Below, one piece after another: positions 1 through 8,326 of a stretch of 64,000 nt of DNA. The notes beneath the pieces were generated by a model. The model worked only from the letters and a program-made list of their open reading frames with translations, did not search any database and was not told where the DNA came from. The DNA is taken from assembly GCF_025457605.1 (NCBI RefSeq), contig NZ_JAMZFY010000001.1:1860001-1924000 (forward strand), read 5' to 3'. Each line of letters opens with the position of its first letter. The first letter of the stretch is position 1. The DNA comes from Haloarcula laminariae (GTDB taxonomy: Archaea > Halobacteriota > Halobacteria > Halobacteriales > Haloarculaceae). The position numbers and the translations under genes are program-made.

Positions 1-311
1 CGCAGCCACGTCGCCGGCACCGCACAGTCCGAGTCGGTGAAGGCGACGTACTCGCCCTCGGCGGCGTCGATACCGCGGTTCCGGCACGCGCCGATGGTCC
101 CGCCGTCGACGACGTGGACCGCCGCGCCGTGCTCCGCGGCGATAGCTCGGGTGTCGTCGGTGCTGCCGCCGTCGACGACGATGAGTTCGTACTCGGGATA
201 GGTCTGGTCGGCCAGCGACGACAGGGTCTCACCGACGGTTCGTTCGGAGTTGTAGGTGACGACGACCACCGACACTAGCGGGTCGGTCGCGCCGCGTGGC
301 TCGCTGGACAC
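1..311 (-). CDS. Glycosyltransferase family 2, N-terminal part only (runs off the window)
   Basis: Reading leftwards from a GTG at 311, the frame stays open to the window edge (103 codons). It begins with a short polar stretch, then a typical GT-A nucleotide-sugar fold: VSVVVVTYNSER, then a VVDGGSTDDT strand-loop, then GACRNRGIDAAEGEYVAFTDSD, ending in the first acidic metal-binding motif (TDSD). This is the signature of family 2 transferases that move a sugar from a nucleotide donor onto a lipid or glycan acceptor at the cytoplasmic face. It lies in the same direction as the lipoprotein gene ending at 354 and next to the + strand glycan operon. The acceptor-binding C-terminal half is not visible, so the substrate is unknown. 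The GTG start is chosen because nothing resembling the family precedes it. Confidence 0.85.
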   Translation of the reverse strand, partial: MSSEPRGATDPLVSVVVVTYNSERTVGETLSSLADQTYPEYELIVVDGGSTDDTRAIAAEHGAAVHVVDGGTIGACRNRGIDAAEGEYVAFTDSDCAVPATWL

Positions 312-353
312 GGGGTAGCAGTCGACGGGCCGTCGAATAACGCTATCGGTGCC

Positions 354-1532
354 CTACCCCATGCCGCGGCCGGCGGTGCCCATGACCCGCAGCCCGCCAG
401 TGGCCGACGTTCCGGTCACGTCCACCTCGGCGGGTCGGCCGAAGTAAAACGAGGGGCGGCCGCCGTCCAGTCTGCCGGCGACGTTGACGACGGCGTCCCT
501 GACGGTGCCGCGGCCGCCCGGCGGCCCGAACCGGGCGTTGCCGGCCCCCTTCGAGAGTTCGTACACGTAGTCGACGGCCCCCGAATCGACCACCACGTCG
601 TCGAAGCGGGTCGCGCCGTCGGGGCCGATGCGGACGAGCGACGCGGGTGTAGCTCGCTGGTCTTCCGGTTCGTAGTGGAGTCGACCGACGTGGAGCCGGC
701 CGTTCCGCGTGTCGACGAGGCGCCCGGCCGAGCCGCCGACAGTTACGTCGTCGACGGCGAGTTCGCCGCCGCGCTGCGAGAGGAGGGCGCTGTTGGCCCC
801 GCTTCGGTCGGCGGACGGGTAGGCGACGATGGTGCCGAAGCTGTTGGCCGGGCCGTAGGAGGAGCGCCACTCGATGAGCGCGTCCCGGTCGCCGGCGTCG
901 CAGTCGTCCATCCGGAGGAAGTCGTGGCGACACTGGAACGGGCCCACGCCCCTGTCGACGCGGTAGACGCTGTCGTTCCACGCCCAGCAGTAGAGCCGGC
1001 CGATGTAGAAGTCCGCGGGGTCGGAGACCGGGGTCGCGCCGTTGTCGAGGAAATGTATCGCCACGCCGCTGTCGGTGTCCGGCCCCGGACCGCGGAGTTC
1101 GAAACCGTCCAGCTGGACCCGACTGGCCCGCGGCTTGCGGTCGAACCGGATACCGTCGGTGTTCGAGTCGACGATGTGTAACACGGAGGCGTTCATCCCG
1201 AACCCGTAGATGCCGGTGTTGGGGTGGGGACGGACGGGTCCCCGCTCGGTGATGCGCCCCGGCGGGAGGTAGACGCGGCCCCCGCTCCCGGCAATCGCGT
1301 CCAGCGCGTCCTGGACTGGCGTCTCGGTGTCGTCGGCCTCGATGGTCGTCTGTTCGAGGTTCTGCCCGACGGCCACGACGTGGCCGGCGGCGAGGTCCGT
1401 GACGGCCGTCGGCGTGGTTACCGTCTCGGTCGGCACGCCGTCACCACCCCAGAGCGAACAGCCGGCGGTCGTCGAGGCGAGCAACAGCGCGAGATACGAG
1501 CGGCGGGCGAGCGGTGGCGTCACCGGACCCAC
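354..1532 (-). CDS. Secreted lipoprotein, probable right-handed beta-helix (pectate-lyase-like) protein
   Basis: 392 residues from GTG 1532; a second GTG at 1523, preceded by AGGTGG, is an equally good start. The N-terminus has an RR pair, a hydrophobic stretch and the lipobox STTAGC near residue 25, so the protein should be exported (possibly by Tat) and lipid-anchored outside the cell. After a short spacer comes VQDALDAIAGSGGRVYLPPG, the usual opening of pectate-lyase-3 / glycan-binding beta-helix proteins. Repeated short strands rich in G, D, V and N follow. No catalytic residues can be assigned, so it may bind, trim or tether a surface glycan. It is transcribed divergently from the glycosyltransferase operon, which suggests a shared role in the cell-surface polysaccharide. 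Confidence 0.75.
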   Translation of the reverse strand: MGPVTPPLARRSYLALLLASTTAGCSLWGGDGVPTETVTTPTAVTDLAAGHVVAVGQNLEQTTIEADDTETPVQDALDAIAGSGGRVYLPPGRITERGPVRPHPNTGIYGFGMNASVLHIVDSNTDGIRFDRKPRASRVQLDGFELRGPGPDTDSGVAIHFLDNGATPVSDPADFYIGRLYCWAWNDSVYRVDRGVGPFQCRHDFLRMDDCDAGDRDALIEWRSSYGPANSFGTIVAYPSADRSGANSALLSQRGGELAVDDVTVGGSAGRLVDTRNGRLHVGRLHYEPEDQRATPASLVRIGPDGATRFDDVVVDSGAVDYVYELSKGAGNARFGPPGGRGTVRDAVVNVAGRLDGGRPSFYFGRPAEVDVTGTSATGGLRVMGTAGRGMG

Positions 1533-1576
1533 CTACAGAGGGGACGAGCGAGGGACACACGTTTCCGGGTACTCAC

Positions 1577-1598
1577 CGCCGATAAAAAGCGTTATCGG
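1577..1598. promoter_or_regulatory. Perfect 8-bp inverted repeat over a TATA-like element
   Basis: GCCGATAA-N6-TTATCGGC lies in the 217-bp divergent gap 1533-1749. The left arm and spacer contain a TATA-like run (GATAAAAAGC) that on the - strand would start transcription about 20-25 nt before the lipoprotein start. The symmetry and placement fit an operator controlling the lipoprotein gene, and perhaps the divergent glycosyltransferase operon. No other gene is seen in the gap. A weak TATA-like element (ACCTATCC, 1717-1724) sits about 28 nt before the + strand start at 1750. Confidence 0.5.
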
Positions 1599-1749
1599 CA
1601 CCTGGACGGGCCTTACCCGGCGGGCCGGCTGCGGGCGCTCCGACGGTCGGACGTGTGGAACGGCGTCCCGCACGGCCCGGAAAGCATAACATCGGACTCG
1701 GTGTAGAGTAAGCCGAACCTATCCCACAGCCGCGTGGCGACTATCTCTC

Positions 1750-2982
1750 ATGTCAGACGACCGCCCCTCACAGACCGCCGCAAGCGAGCCAGGCCCATCC
1801 TACAGCGTGCTCGGGTGCGCGACGGAGCATCCGACCCACCTCTTCCCCGTCCGGACGCCGTTCAACCACCGCTCGTTCGACGCGCTCAACGCCACCGCGG
1901 CCGACCTCGACGTGGTCTCGCCGACGCCCTTCGCCCCGCCGGTCGGCCCTTACTCCGAGTACCGTCACGTGCCCAAGACCGAGCGGTGGGGGTCGTATCA
2001 GGCCCACTACCCGAGATACCTCTACGCGCTGCCGAAACGCTACGCGTACCAGCTCTCGGGGGACTCCCTGCAGAAGCGTGTCACGCGCTACGTCGAGGAC
2101 ACCTTCGAGACGCCACACGACGTGGTGCAGGCCTGTAGCTTCTATCTCGACGGCTACGGGATGCTCAAGTACTGCAAGCGCCACGACGTGCCGCTTGTGG
2201 CGCTGTCACACGCGGGCGACCTGAAGAACTTCGAGCGGTTCAACGACACCGTCCAGTCGTACATCCGCGAGACCATCGACTACGCCTCGGCGGTGTTGAC
2301 GGTCAGCGACGAGCTCTCGGAGGTGGCCCGGCGGTTCGCCCCCGCGGACAAGGTGACGACCCTCCCCATCGGGGAGGACCCCGAGAAGTACCCGACCGAC
2401 AGGCGCGAGAAGCTCCGGCGGGAGCTGGGTATCGACCCCGGGACGAAGCTCCTGTTGTACGTTGGCCGCTTCGAGAAGGAGAAGGGCGTCAAGGAACTGG
2501 CCGCGGCGCTGGACCGGCTGGACCGCGACGACGTGACCGTCGCCGCCGTCGGCCACGGCGGGGCCCTCCGGTGGTGGTTTCTGGACCGGCTGGGCGAGCT
2601 CTCACACCCGGCCCACGCCTACTGGGAACTGGACCCCATCGCCGTCCGGCGGCTCCACGTCGCGGCGGACCTGCTCGTGTTGCCGAGCCACTTCGAGGCG
2701 CGCCCGACGGTCATCTACGAGGCGATGGCCGCCGAGACGCCTGTTCTGGCGTCGAACGTCGGTGGCATCCCGGAGATGGTCGTCGACGGGGAGACGGGCG
2801 TGCTAGTCCCGCCCCACGACGCCCAAAAGCTGTCCGAGACGCTCGACTATCTGCTGGACGACCCCGAGCGCCTGCGTGCGATGGGCGCGGCCGGCCACCG
2901 GCGGCTGCTCGACAACGAGTGGACGTGGACCCGCCACGCCGAGCGGCTCAACGAGATTCACCGGAGGGTCATCGATGAGTGA
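1750..2982 (+). CDS. Glycosyltransferase family 4 (first of two paralogues)
   Basis: 410 residues with the GT-B fold of group 1 transferases. The N-terminal acceptor domain (1-225) includes RTPFNHRSFDALN and SGDSLQKR. The C-terminal donor domain begins at LLYVGRFEKEKGVKEL (about residue 235). The retaining-GT4 EX7E pair is present in EARPTVIYE (about 315), followed by GGIPEMVVDGETGVLV, which contacts the nucleotide. It should add a sugar from an activated donor to a lipid-linked glycan in the cytosol. It is the first gene of a + strand operon, and its last codons overlap the ATG of the next gene by 8 bp. The gene at 3892 is a close paralogue. Sugar specificity cannot be read from the sequence. 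Confidence 0.92.
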   Translation: MSDDRPSQTAASEPGPSYSVLGCATEHPTHLFPVRTPFNHRSFDALNATAADLDVVSPTPFAPPVGPYSEYRHVPKTERWGSYQAHYPRYLYALPKRYAYQLSGDSLQKRVTRYVEDTFETPHDVVQACSFYLDGYGMLKYCKRHDVPLVALSHAGDLKNFERFNDTVQSYIRETIDYASAVLTVSDELSEVARRFAPADKVTTLPIGEDPEKYPTDRREKLRRELGIDPGTKLLLYVGRFEKEKGVKELAAALDRLDRDDVTVAAVGHGGALRWWFLDRLGELSHPAHAYWELDPIAVRRLHVAADLLVLPSHFEARPTVIYEAMAAETPVLASNVGGIPEMVVDGETGVLVPPHDAQKLSETLDYLLDDPERLRAMGAAGHRRLLDNEWTWTRHAERLNEIHRRVIDE

Positions 2983-3895
2983 GCCGCGCGTCAGCGTCGT
3001 GATTCCGACCTACGAGCGGGCCGACGTGGTCGGTCGGGCCATCGACAGCGCGCTCGCCCAGACCGTCGACGACATCGAGGTCGTCGTCGTCGACGACGGG
3101 AGCAGCGACGACACAGAGACGGTCGTCGAGTCGTACGACGACGAGCGGGTGCGGTATCGCGCCCACGGGACGAACCGGGGCGTGAGCGCCGCGCGGAACA
3201 CCGGCGTCGCGGCCGCGAGGGGCGAGTACGTCGCCTTCCTGGATTCGGACGACGAGTGGCTCCCGCGGAAGCTAGAGCGCCAGCTGGCGACGCTTGCAGG
3301 CCGGGGCGAGGAGTGGGTCGGGGCGTACTGCGACGTGGCGACGGCGGGTCTCTCGACCGCCGGCCGCGTCGCGTCGTTCGTCTCGGAGACGCTCTTTCGC
3401 TCCCGGGCCCCCCGCGAGGGCGGCCGGGAGCTGGCCGAGGCGCTGCTGTCGATGCAGGTGTTCATGGGGCCGGGGTCGACGCTGCTGGTCGAACGCGCCG
3501 TCCTGGCGGAGGCCGGCGGCTTCGACGAGGGGCTGTCCATCTACGAGGACTGGGACCTCGTGCTCCGGGTCCTGGCGGTCGGCAAGCTGGCCCACGTCCC
3601 CGAGCCGCTGGCGCTGACTCACTTCACCGGCGACGCCCCCGCGGAGGCCTACGTCGAAAACGACCGCCGGTATCTCGAACGGAACGCCGAACTGGTCGCC
3701 GCCCTCGAAGCCCGCGGGGTGCCCGTCGAGCGGGTCCACCGGATGGGGCTGGTCGGGCACTACCTCGCGGAGGGGCGCTTCGGCGAGGCCCGCGAGTACC
3801 TCGACGCGGCCACCGTCGCGCGGCCGAAGAACCTCGCCCGGCTGGCCTTCTGGTCGGTGCTGGGGCTGGGCGTGCTGGCCGGGGGGCGGCGATGA
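2975..3895 (+). CDS. Glycosyltransferase family 2 with TPR-like tail
   Basis: 306 residues from the ATG at 2975, which overlaps the upstream stop; an upstream extension of the frame is just shadow of the GT4 gene. The GT-A domain opens with RVSVVIPTYERADVV, then VVVVDDGSSDDT, NRGVSAARNTG, and the metal motif FLDSDDEW near residue 90. An ED motif (IYEDWD) near residue 190 is the likely base. The last 50 residues (AEGRFGEAREYLDAATVARP) look like one tetratricopeptide-type hairpin followed by a hydrophobic end that may sit on the membrane. The stop overlaps the next ATG as ATGA. It probably adds one sugar in the same glycan pathway as its neighbours. Confidence 0.9.
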   Translation: MSEPRVSVVIPTYERADVVGRAIDSALAQTVDDIEVVVVDDGSSDDTETVVESYDDERVRYRAHGTNRGVSAARNTGVAAARGEYVAFLDSDDEWLPRKLERQLATLAGRGEEWVGAYCDVATAGLSTAGRVASFVSETLFRSRAPREGGRELAEALLSMQVFMGPGSTLLVERAVLAEAGGFDEGLSIYEDWDLVLRVLAVGKLAHVPEPLALTHFTGDAPAEAYVENDRRYLERNAELVAALEARGVPVERVHRMGLVGHYLAEGRFGEAREYLDAATVARPKNLARLAFWSVLGLGVLAGGRR

Positions 3896-5088
3896 GCGAA
3901 CCCTACGACGTGCTGGCCTGCTGTATCCACCACCAGAGCCACCCGCTACAGGTGCGCTCGCCGTTCAATCACCGCTCGTTCGACGCCATCAACCGCACCC
4001 ACGCCGACCTCGACGTGGTGGTGCCGACGCCCTTCGCGCCGCCCGTCGGCCCCCATTCGGAGTACGCGAAAGTGCCCAGAACGGAGCGGTGGGGCACCTA
4101 CGTCGCCCACTACCCGCGCTTTCTGTACCTGGTTCCCAAGCGGTACTTCTACCACGTCTCGGGGGACTCCCTGCAAAAGCGAATCCCGCGATACGTCGAC
4201 GCCACCTTCGAGACGCCCCACGACGTGGTCCACACCTCCGACATCTACCTCGACGGCTACGGCCTGTTGCCCTACTGCCGCGACCACGACATCCCCCTCG
4301 TGGTCAACAGCCACGCCGTCGACCTCCACAACTTCGAGTCGTTCAACGACGGCGCACAGCAGCGCATCCGCGAGACCATCGACTACGCCGCCCGCATCCT
4401 CGTCGTCAGCGACGAACTGGCCGACGTCGCCCGCCGCTTTGCCCCCGCCGAGAAAGTGGAGACGGTCCCTATCGGCGCCGACCCCGAGATGTTCCCGACC
4501 GACCGGCGCGCGGCTATCCGTCGGGAGCTCGGCATCGACCCGGAGACGAAACTGCTGCTGTACGTCGGGGCCTACACCGAGCAGAAGGGGCTGCGGGAAC
4601 TGGTCGAGGCGGTCGACGCGGTCGACCGGGAGGACGTGATGCTCGTCACCGTCGGCCACGAGGGGGACCTGCGCTGGTGGCTGCTTGACCAGTTGGGCGA
4701 ACTCTCACATCCCGCCCGGTCGCTGTGGCGGCTCGACCCCGTGGCGCTGCGGCGGTGGCAGGTCGCCGCCGACGCCGTGGTCCACCCCAGCTGGACGGAG
4801 GGGCGCCCGACGGTCATCTACGAGGCGATGGCCGCCGGGACGCCGGTTGTCGCCTCGAACGTCGGGGGCATCCCGGAGATGGTCGTCGACGGGGAGACGG
4901 GCGTGCTGGTCCCACCGAACGACCCGGCGACGCTGACCGCGACGCTTTCGTCGCTGCTGGACGACCCCGAGCGACTGCGTGAGATGGGCGCGGCCGGCCA
5001 CCGGCGGCTGCTCGACAACGAGTGGACGTGGGGCCACCACGCCGAGCGCGTGACCGAGGTCCACGAGGCGGTGATGGACGAATGGTGA
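3892..5088 (+). CDS. Glycosyltransferase family 4 (second paralogue)
   Basis: 398 residues from the ATG at 3892 (ATGA overlap with the previous stop). The longer open frame upstream is a shadow. The protein matches the gene at 1750 almost throughout: RSPFNHRSFDAIN, SGDSLQKR, LLYVGAYTEQKGLREL, and EX7E in EGRPTVIYE. The two genes share an identical 48-nt stretch near their 3' ends (2881-2928 and 4984-5031), so they arose by duplication or are kept alike by gene conversion. The catalytic residues are intact in both, so both are probably active, perhaps adding different sugars or successive identical ones. It is followed with 7-bp overlap by another GT2. Confidence 0.92.
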   Translation: MSEPYDVLACCIHHQSHPLQVRSPFNHRSFDAINRTHADLDVVVPTPFAPPVGPHSEYAKVPRTERWGTYVAHYPRFLYLVPKRYFYHVSGDSLQKRIPRYVDATFETPHDVVHTSDIYLDGYGLLPYCRDHDIPLVVNSHAVDLHNFESFNDGAQQRIRETIDYAARILVVSDELADVARRFAPAEKVETVPIGADPEMFPTDRRAAIRRELGIDPETKLLLYVGAYTEQKGLRELVEAVDAVDREDVMLVTVGHEGDLRWWLLDQLGELSHPARSLWRLDPVALRRWQVAADAVVHPSWTEGRPTVIYEAMAAGTPVVASNVGGIPEMVVDGETGVLVPPNDPATLTATLSSLLDDPERLREMGAAGHRRLLDNEWTWGHHAERVTEVHEAVMDEW

Positions 5089-5843
5089 CCGTCTCCGTCG
5101 TCATCCCCTACAGCGAACGGTTCACGCCCCCGGAGATGCTCGAAGAGGCCAAAGGGACCGTCTCGGCCCAGTCGGTCGACACCGAACTCGTCGTCGTCGA
5201 CGACGTGGACACGGGGCCGGCCGACGCCAGGAACGCCGGTCTGGAACGGGCGAGCCACCGCTACGTCGCCTTCCTCGACGCCGACGACCTCTGGGAGGCC
5301 GACAAGCTCGAACGGCAACTCGACCGGATGGCCGAGACGGGCGCGGGGTTCTGTATGGAGGGCGAACCGATGTCACTCGACGAGTTCGTCTATCGGGTGC
5401 TGGCAAACGAGATAACGTCGTTTACCTCCTCCATGCTCGTCGACACCGACCAAGTGTCGGCGACGTTCGAATCCGGCCTCGACCGGGGCGAGGACCGGCT
5501 GTACGCCCTCGAAGCGGCAAGCGAGGGCGGGGTGGCGTTCTGCCCGTCGCTGTTCTCGCGACGGCGCCACGAAGGGAGCATGATGGCCTCCGGCATTCCG
5601 ACCGACGAGTACGTCGCGGCCTGCAAGCAGTTCGCCTACCTCGTCGACCGGCGGGTTCCCGAGGCCCACCCCTATCTCGATATCTACTACGTCCAGATCT
5701 TCACGACCGTCGGGCGAGCTCTCCACGACGAGGGCGAGCACGACCGCGCCGTCTCGTATTTCATGCGGGCGCTCCGCATCTCGCCACACCCGTACACCCT
5801 CTGGTATCTGCTCGTCACTCTCGGGACTCGTGTGCTCCCGTGA
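5082..5843 (+). CDS. Short glycosyltransferase family 2-like protein
   Basis: 253 residues. The ATG at 5082 (followed directly by GTG) overlaps the end of the GT4 gene. The GT-A start is recognisable (VTVSVVIPYSERFTPPE, VVVDDVDTGPADARNAG) with the metal motif FLDADDLWE. However, the loop between the first two strands is shortened and lacks the usual GSxDxT signature. The C-terminus again has a TPR-like hairpin (DEGEHDRAVSYFMRALRISP) and a hydrophobic end, as in the GT2 at 2975. It may be a specialised or weakly active transferase, or an accessory subunit of its neighbours. It ends the coupled four-gene set; a new promoter follows. Confidence 0.82.
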   Translation: MVTVSVVIPYSERFTPPEMLEEAKGTVSAQSVDTELVVVDDVDTGPADARNAGLERASHRYVAFLDADDLWEADKLERQLDRMAETGAGFCMEGEPMSLDEFVYRVLANEITSFTSSMLVDTDQVSATFESGLDRGEDRLYALEAASEGGVAFCPSLFSRRRHEGSMMASGIPTDEYVAACKQFAYLVDRRVPEAHPYLDIYYVQIFTTVGRALHDEGEHDRAVSYFMRALRISPHPYTLWYLLVTLGTRVLP

Positions 5844-5852
5844 GGAACCGTA

Positions 5853-5860
5853 ATTTTAAT
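5853..5860 (+). promoter_or_regulatory. TATA box for leader ORF / flippase
   Basis: ATTTTAAT stands in the only AT-rich patch of the 120-bp gap. Its centre is 28 nt before the ATG at 5884, the spacing for a leaderless haloarchaeal transcript starting at that codon. It would separate the flippase and later genes from the glycosyltransferase transcript, or supplement it. Confidence 0.55.
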
Positions 5861-5883
5861 TCGCCGATTCACGAGAAGGGGAT

Positions 5884-5967
5884 ATGGACCGGAGCGATAC
5901 GTTGGACGGAGTGATGGGGGAACCGCCGGCCCTCGGCCGCATGCCGACCCAGCGGCCCGGACGATGA
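5884..5967 (+). CDS. 27-codon leader ORF overlapping the flippase start
   Basis: ATG at 5884 lies 28 nt from a TATA box, so it would be the first codon of a leaderless mRNA. The frame runs 27 codons and ends in TGA at 5965-5967. That stop overlaps the flippase ATG as ATGA, the same coupling used between the upstream glycosyltransferases. The peptide begins MDRSDTLDG and is Pro/Arg-rich at its end; no known family is recognised. It could be a translational-coupling leader, as ribosomes terminating there could restart at the flippase. It could also be a chance frame in a 5' leader. Confidence 0.4.
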   Translation: MDRSDTLDGVMGEPPALGRMPTQRPGR

Positions 5968-7436
5968 CGGCCAGCGAGGACGACATCGGCGGGCCGGTCG
6001 GCAGACCGACGATGCCGCGACAGTTGAACTTCGCGCGGGCCGGCAGTCTCCTGCTCGGGCTGGAGCTCGTCGGGGTCGTCGTCGGGTTCGGCTCGACGGT
6101 GTACTTCGCGTCGGCGCTGGGTGCCACCGCGCTTGGGGTGTTCTTCCTGTTCGAGGCCACGCTGAGCACGCTGGGGACGTTCGCCGACTTCGGGCTGAAC
6201 GGGGCCATCGAGAAACGCATCAGCGAAGGGGCCGACCCGGGCGCGGTGCTTTCGGCGGGCCTCGTCCTGAAGGGGGTTCTCCTGGTGGCACTGGCGGCCG
6301 TCGTCGTCCCACTGCGTGGCCCCATCGACGCCTACGTCGGTACCGCCGTCGTCGTCCCACTGCTGGTCGCGATGGCGCTCTCACAGCTGGCGTTGCTGTC
6401 GATGCACGTGCTCCGGGCCGAGTTGCGGGCCGACGAGACGGCGGTCATCCAGTTTCTCCGACTCGCCACGTACGTCGTCGTCGCGGTCGCGCTCGTACTG
6501 TTCGGCGCCGGGCCGCGTGCGCTCATCTACGGGCTCGTCGCGGGCTATCTCGTGATGCTGGTCGGCGGGGCTGTTCGGGTGTCGACGAGACCGACACGGC
6601 CGACGATGCGACAGTTTCGCACCCTCCTCGACTACGCGAAGTTCAACGGCATCTGGGGGCTGGGCGGGCACGTCTACAACACCATGGATATTCTCGTCAT
6701 CGGCCTCTTTCTGTCGAGCGCCCACGTCGCGGCCTACGAGCTCGCGTGGCGGGTGACGGTGATGACCGGGGTCGTCGGCGGCGTCGTCGCCAACACCGTC
6801 TTCGCCCAGATGAGCGCGTGGGACGCGAGCGGTCAGCGGGACCGCATCGCCGCGACGGTTCGGGACGGCCTGCTCGCGTCGCTCGTCCTCGTCATTCCGT
6901 CGTTCGTCGGGGTCGCGTTGCTGTCCGACCGGATCCTCGGGCTCGTCTTCGGGCCGGAGTTCCTCCTCGCGACGGTCGCGTTCGTCGTGTTGATGGGCGA
7001 GAAGCTCGTCGCCGCGGTGAACAACGTCTTCGACGCGACGGTGCGGGCGGTCGACCGGCCCGACATCGGGGCCTACGCGACGGTCGCATCGCTTTCGTTG
7101 AACGTCGTCTTGAACTTCCTGTTGGTCCCCCGGTACGGCCTGCTCGGTGCCGCGGCCGCGACGGGCACGGCGATGGCGATAAACACCGCCGTCCTCGGGC
7201 TGTTTCTCCGCCGGGTCGTTCCCGTTCGGTTCCCCACCGGTCCGGTCGGGTGGTGTGTCGGCGCCGCGGCGGTGATGGGCGGCGTGGTGGTCGCCGTCGG
7301 GAGCCTGCTCCCCGAATCGCTCCCGGCGCTCGTCGGCCAGATAGCGGCCGGCGGCGTCGTCTACGGCCTCGTCGTCCTGGCCTCCCCGACGCTGCGAACG
7401 AAGCTGTTCGCGACAGTTCGGAACGCCGGCGCCTGA
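5964..7436 (+). CDS. Oligosaccharide flippase (Wzx / polysaccharide transporter-like, MATE/MOP superfamily)
   Basis: 490 residues with about 14 hydrophobic segments and short polar loops. It begins with an amphipathic stretch and the first membrane helix at LLGLELVGVVVGFGSTVYF, followed by the GLNGAIEKRISEG loop typical of polysaccharide-transport proteins of the MOP exporter superfamily. Such proteins move lipid-linked glycans from the inner to the outer face of the membrane. Its place after four glycosyltransferases and before a deacetylase fits the export step of the same pathway. The start overlaps the stop of a small leader ORF. No polymerase (Wzy) is evident nearby, although the GT-C-like protein at 9375 could act outside the cell. 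Confidence 0.9.
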   Translation: MTASEDDIGGPVGRPTMPRQLNFARAGSLLLGLELVGVVVGFGSTVYFASALGATALGVFFLFEATLSTLGTFADFGLNGAIEKRISEGADPGAVLSAGLVLKGVLLVALAAVVVPLRGPIDAYVGTAVVVPLLVAMALSQLALLSMHVLRAELRADETAVIQFLRLATYVVVAVALVLFGAGPRALIYGLVAGYLVMLVGGAVRVSTRPTRPTMRQFRTLLDYAKFNGIWGLGGHVYNTMDILVIGLFLSSAHVAAYELAWRVTVMTGVVGGVVANTVFAQMSAWDASGQRDRIAATVRDGLLASLVLVIPSFVGVALLSDRILGLVFGPEFLLATVAFVVLMGEKLVAAVNNVFDATVRAVDRPDIGAYATVASLSLNVVLNFLLVPRYGLLGAAAATGTAMAINTAVLGLFLRRVVPVRFPTGPVGWCVGAAAVMGGVVVAVGSLLPESLPALVGQIAAGGVVYGLVVLASPTLRTKLFATVRNAGA

Positions 7437-7449
7437 CCCCGTGAGTGGA

Positions 7450-7460
7450 AATGTATATGA
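7450..7460 (+). promoter_or_regulatory. TATA box for the deacetylase gene
   Basis: AATGTATATGA lies directly after the flippase stop. Its centre is about 28 nt before ATG 7484, which favours that codon as a leaderless start over the in-frame GTG/ATG codons at 7445-7457 that fall inside the box. Confidence 0.55.
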
Positions 7461-7483
7461 CGGTTCCCAGCCGTTGGAAACCT

Positions 7484-8326
7484 ATGTCCAGTTCCGTCCC
7501 GACCCGCCTCGGACGGCAGCTGCTCGGGTCCGTCCGTGGGACCCTCGTCCGCGTTCACGGTCGCACGGGCATCGGGGCGGCCGGCGGGCGCTCGCGGAAC
7601 GCGATTCTGATGTACCACGCGGTCGACGAACCGGCCGACGCCGGCTACTTCGGGAACGTCACCGCCGAGCGGTTCCGGGAGACCGTGCGGTACGTGACCG
7701 AGCACGCCGAGGTCGTCCCGCTGTCCGAGATTACCACCCGGGGTGCGCGCCAGCGCGTCGCGATTACGTTCGACGACGCGCTGAAATCCGTGCCCCGAAG
7801 CGCGCTGCCGATACTGGAGGCGTTCGACGCCCCGGCGACCGTCTTCGTCAACCCCGAACTCGTCGGCGACCCGGATCCGGAGCTCGTCCGGCGCCGCCTC
7901 GACATCGGCGGCGAACCCGGACAGGTCGTCGTGACCGACTCACAGCTCCGGGAGCTCGTCGACAACCCGCTTATCACCATCGGGAACCACACTGGGAGCC
8001 ACGTGGACCTCTCGACGGTCACGGACGAGGCGACGCTGCAGGCGGAGATCGTCGACGCGAAGGCGACCCTCGAATCCGAGTACGGAATCGAGGTGTCCGC
8101 GTTCAGCTATCCCTACGGCGCGTCGAACGAGCGGGCCCGCGCGGTCGTCGAGGACAGCCACGACTACTCGGTGACGACGGCGCCGTTTCTGGTCGGCCCC
8201 GGCGACGGAACCCACGGGATGGGGCGGCTGAGCGCCCACGAACCGCCCCGACGGCTCCGGTGGGAGCTGACACCGGCCAGTGACTTGCTCAACCGACTGG
8301 AGTACTGGGGTGCCGGTGTCGGATGA
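7484..8326 (+). CDS. Polysaccharide deacetylase family protein
   Basis: 280 residues from ATG 7484. The NodB homology domain is seen as ILMYHAVDE (motif near residue 40), VAITFDDALKS (metal-binding Asp pair), and TIGNHTGSHVDLS, which carries the HxxxH-type metal ligands. FSYPYGASNERA follows. The family removes acetyl groups from N-acetylated sugars with a divalent metal. No clear signal peptide is present, only a basic N-terminus, so it may act in the cytosol on lipid-linked intermediates. It lies downstream of the flippase, and its stop overlaps the next start as ATGA, linking it to the GNAT gene. Confidence 0.88.
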   Translation: MSSSVPTRLGRQLLGSVRGTLVRVHGRTGIGAAGGRSRNAILMYHAVDEPADAGYFGNVTAERFRETVRYVTEHAEVVPLSEITTRGARQRVAITFDDALKSVPRSALPILEAFDAPATVFVNPELVGDPDPELVRRRLDIGGEPGQVVVTDSQLRELVDNPLITIGNHTGSHVDLSTVTDEATLQAEIVDAKATLESEYGIEVSAFSYPYGASNERARAVVEDSHDYSVTTAPFLVGPGDGTHGMGRLSAHEPPRRLRWELTPASDLLNRLEYWGAGVG

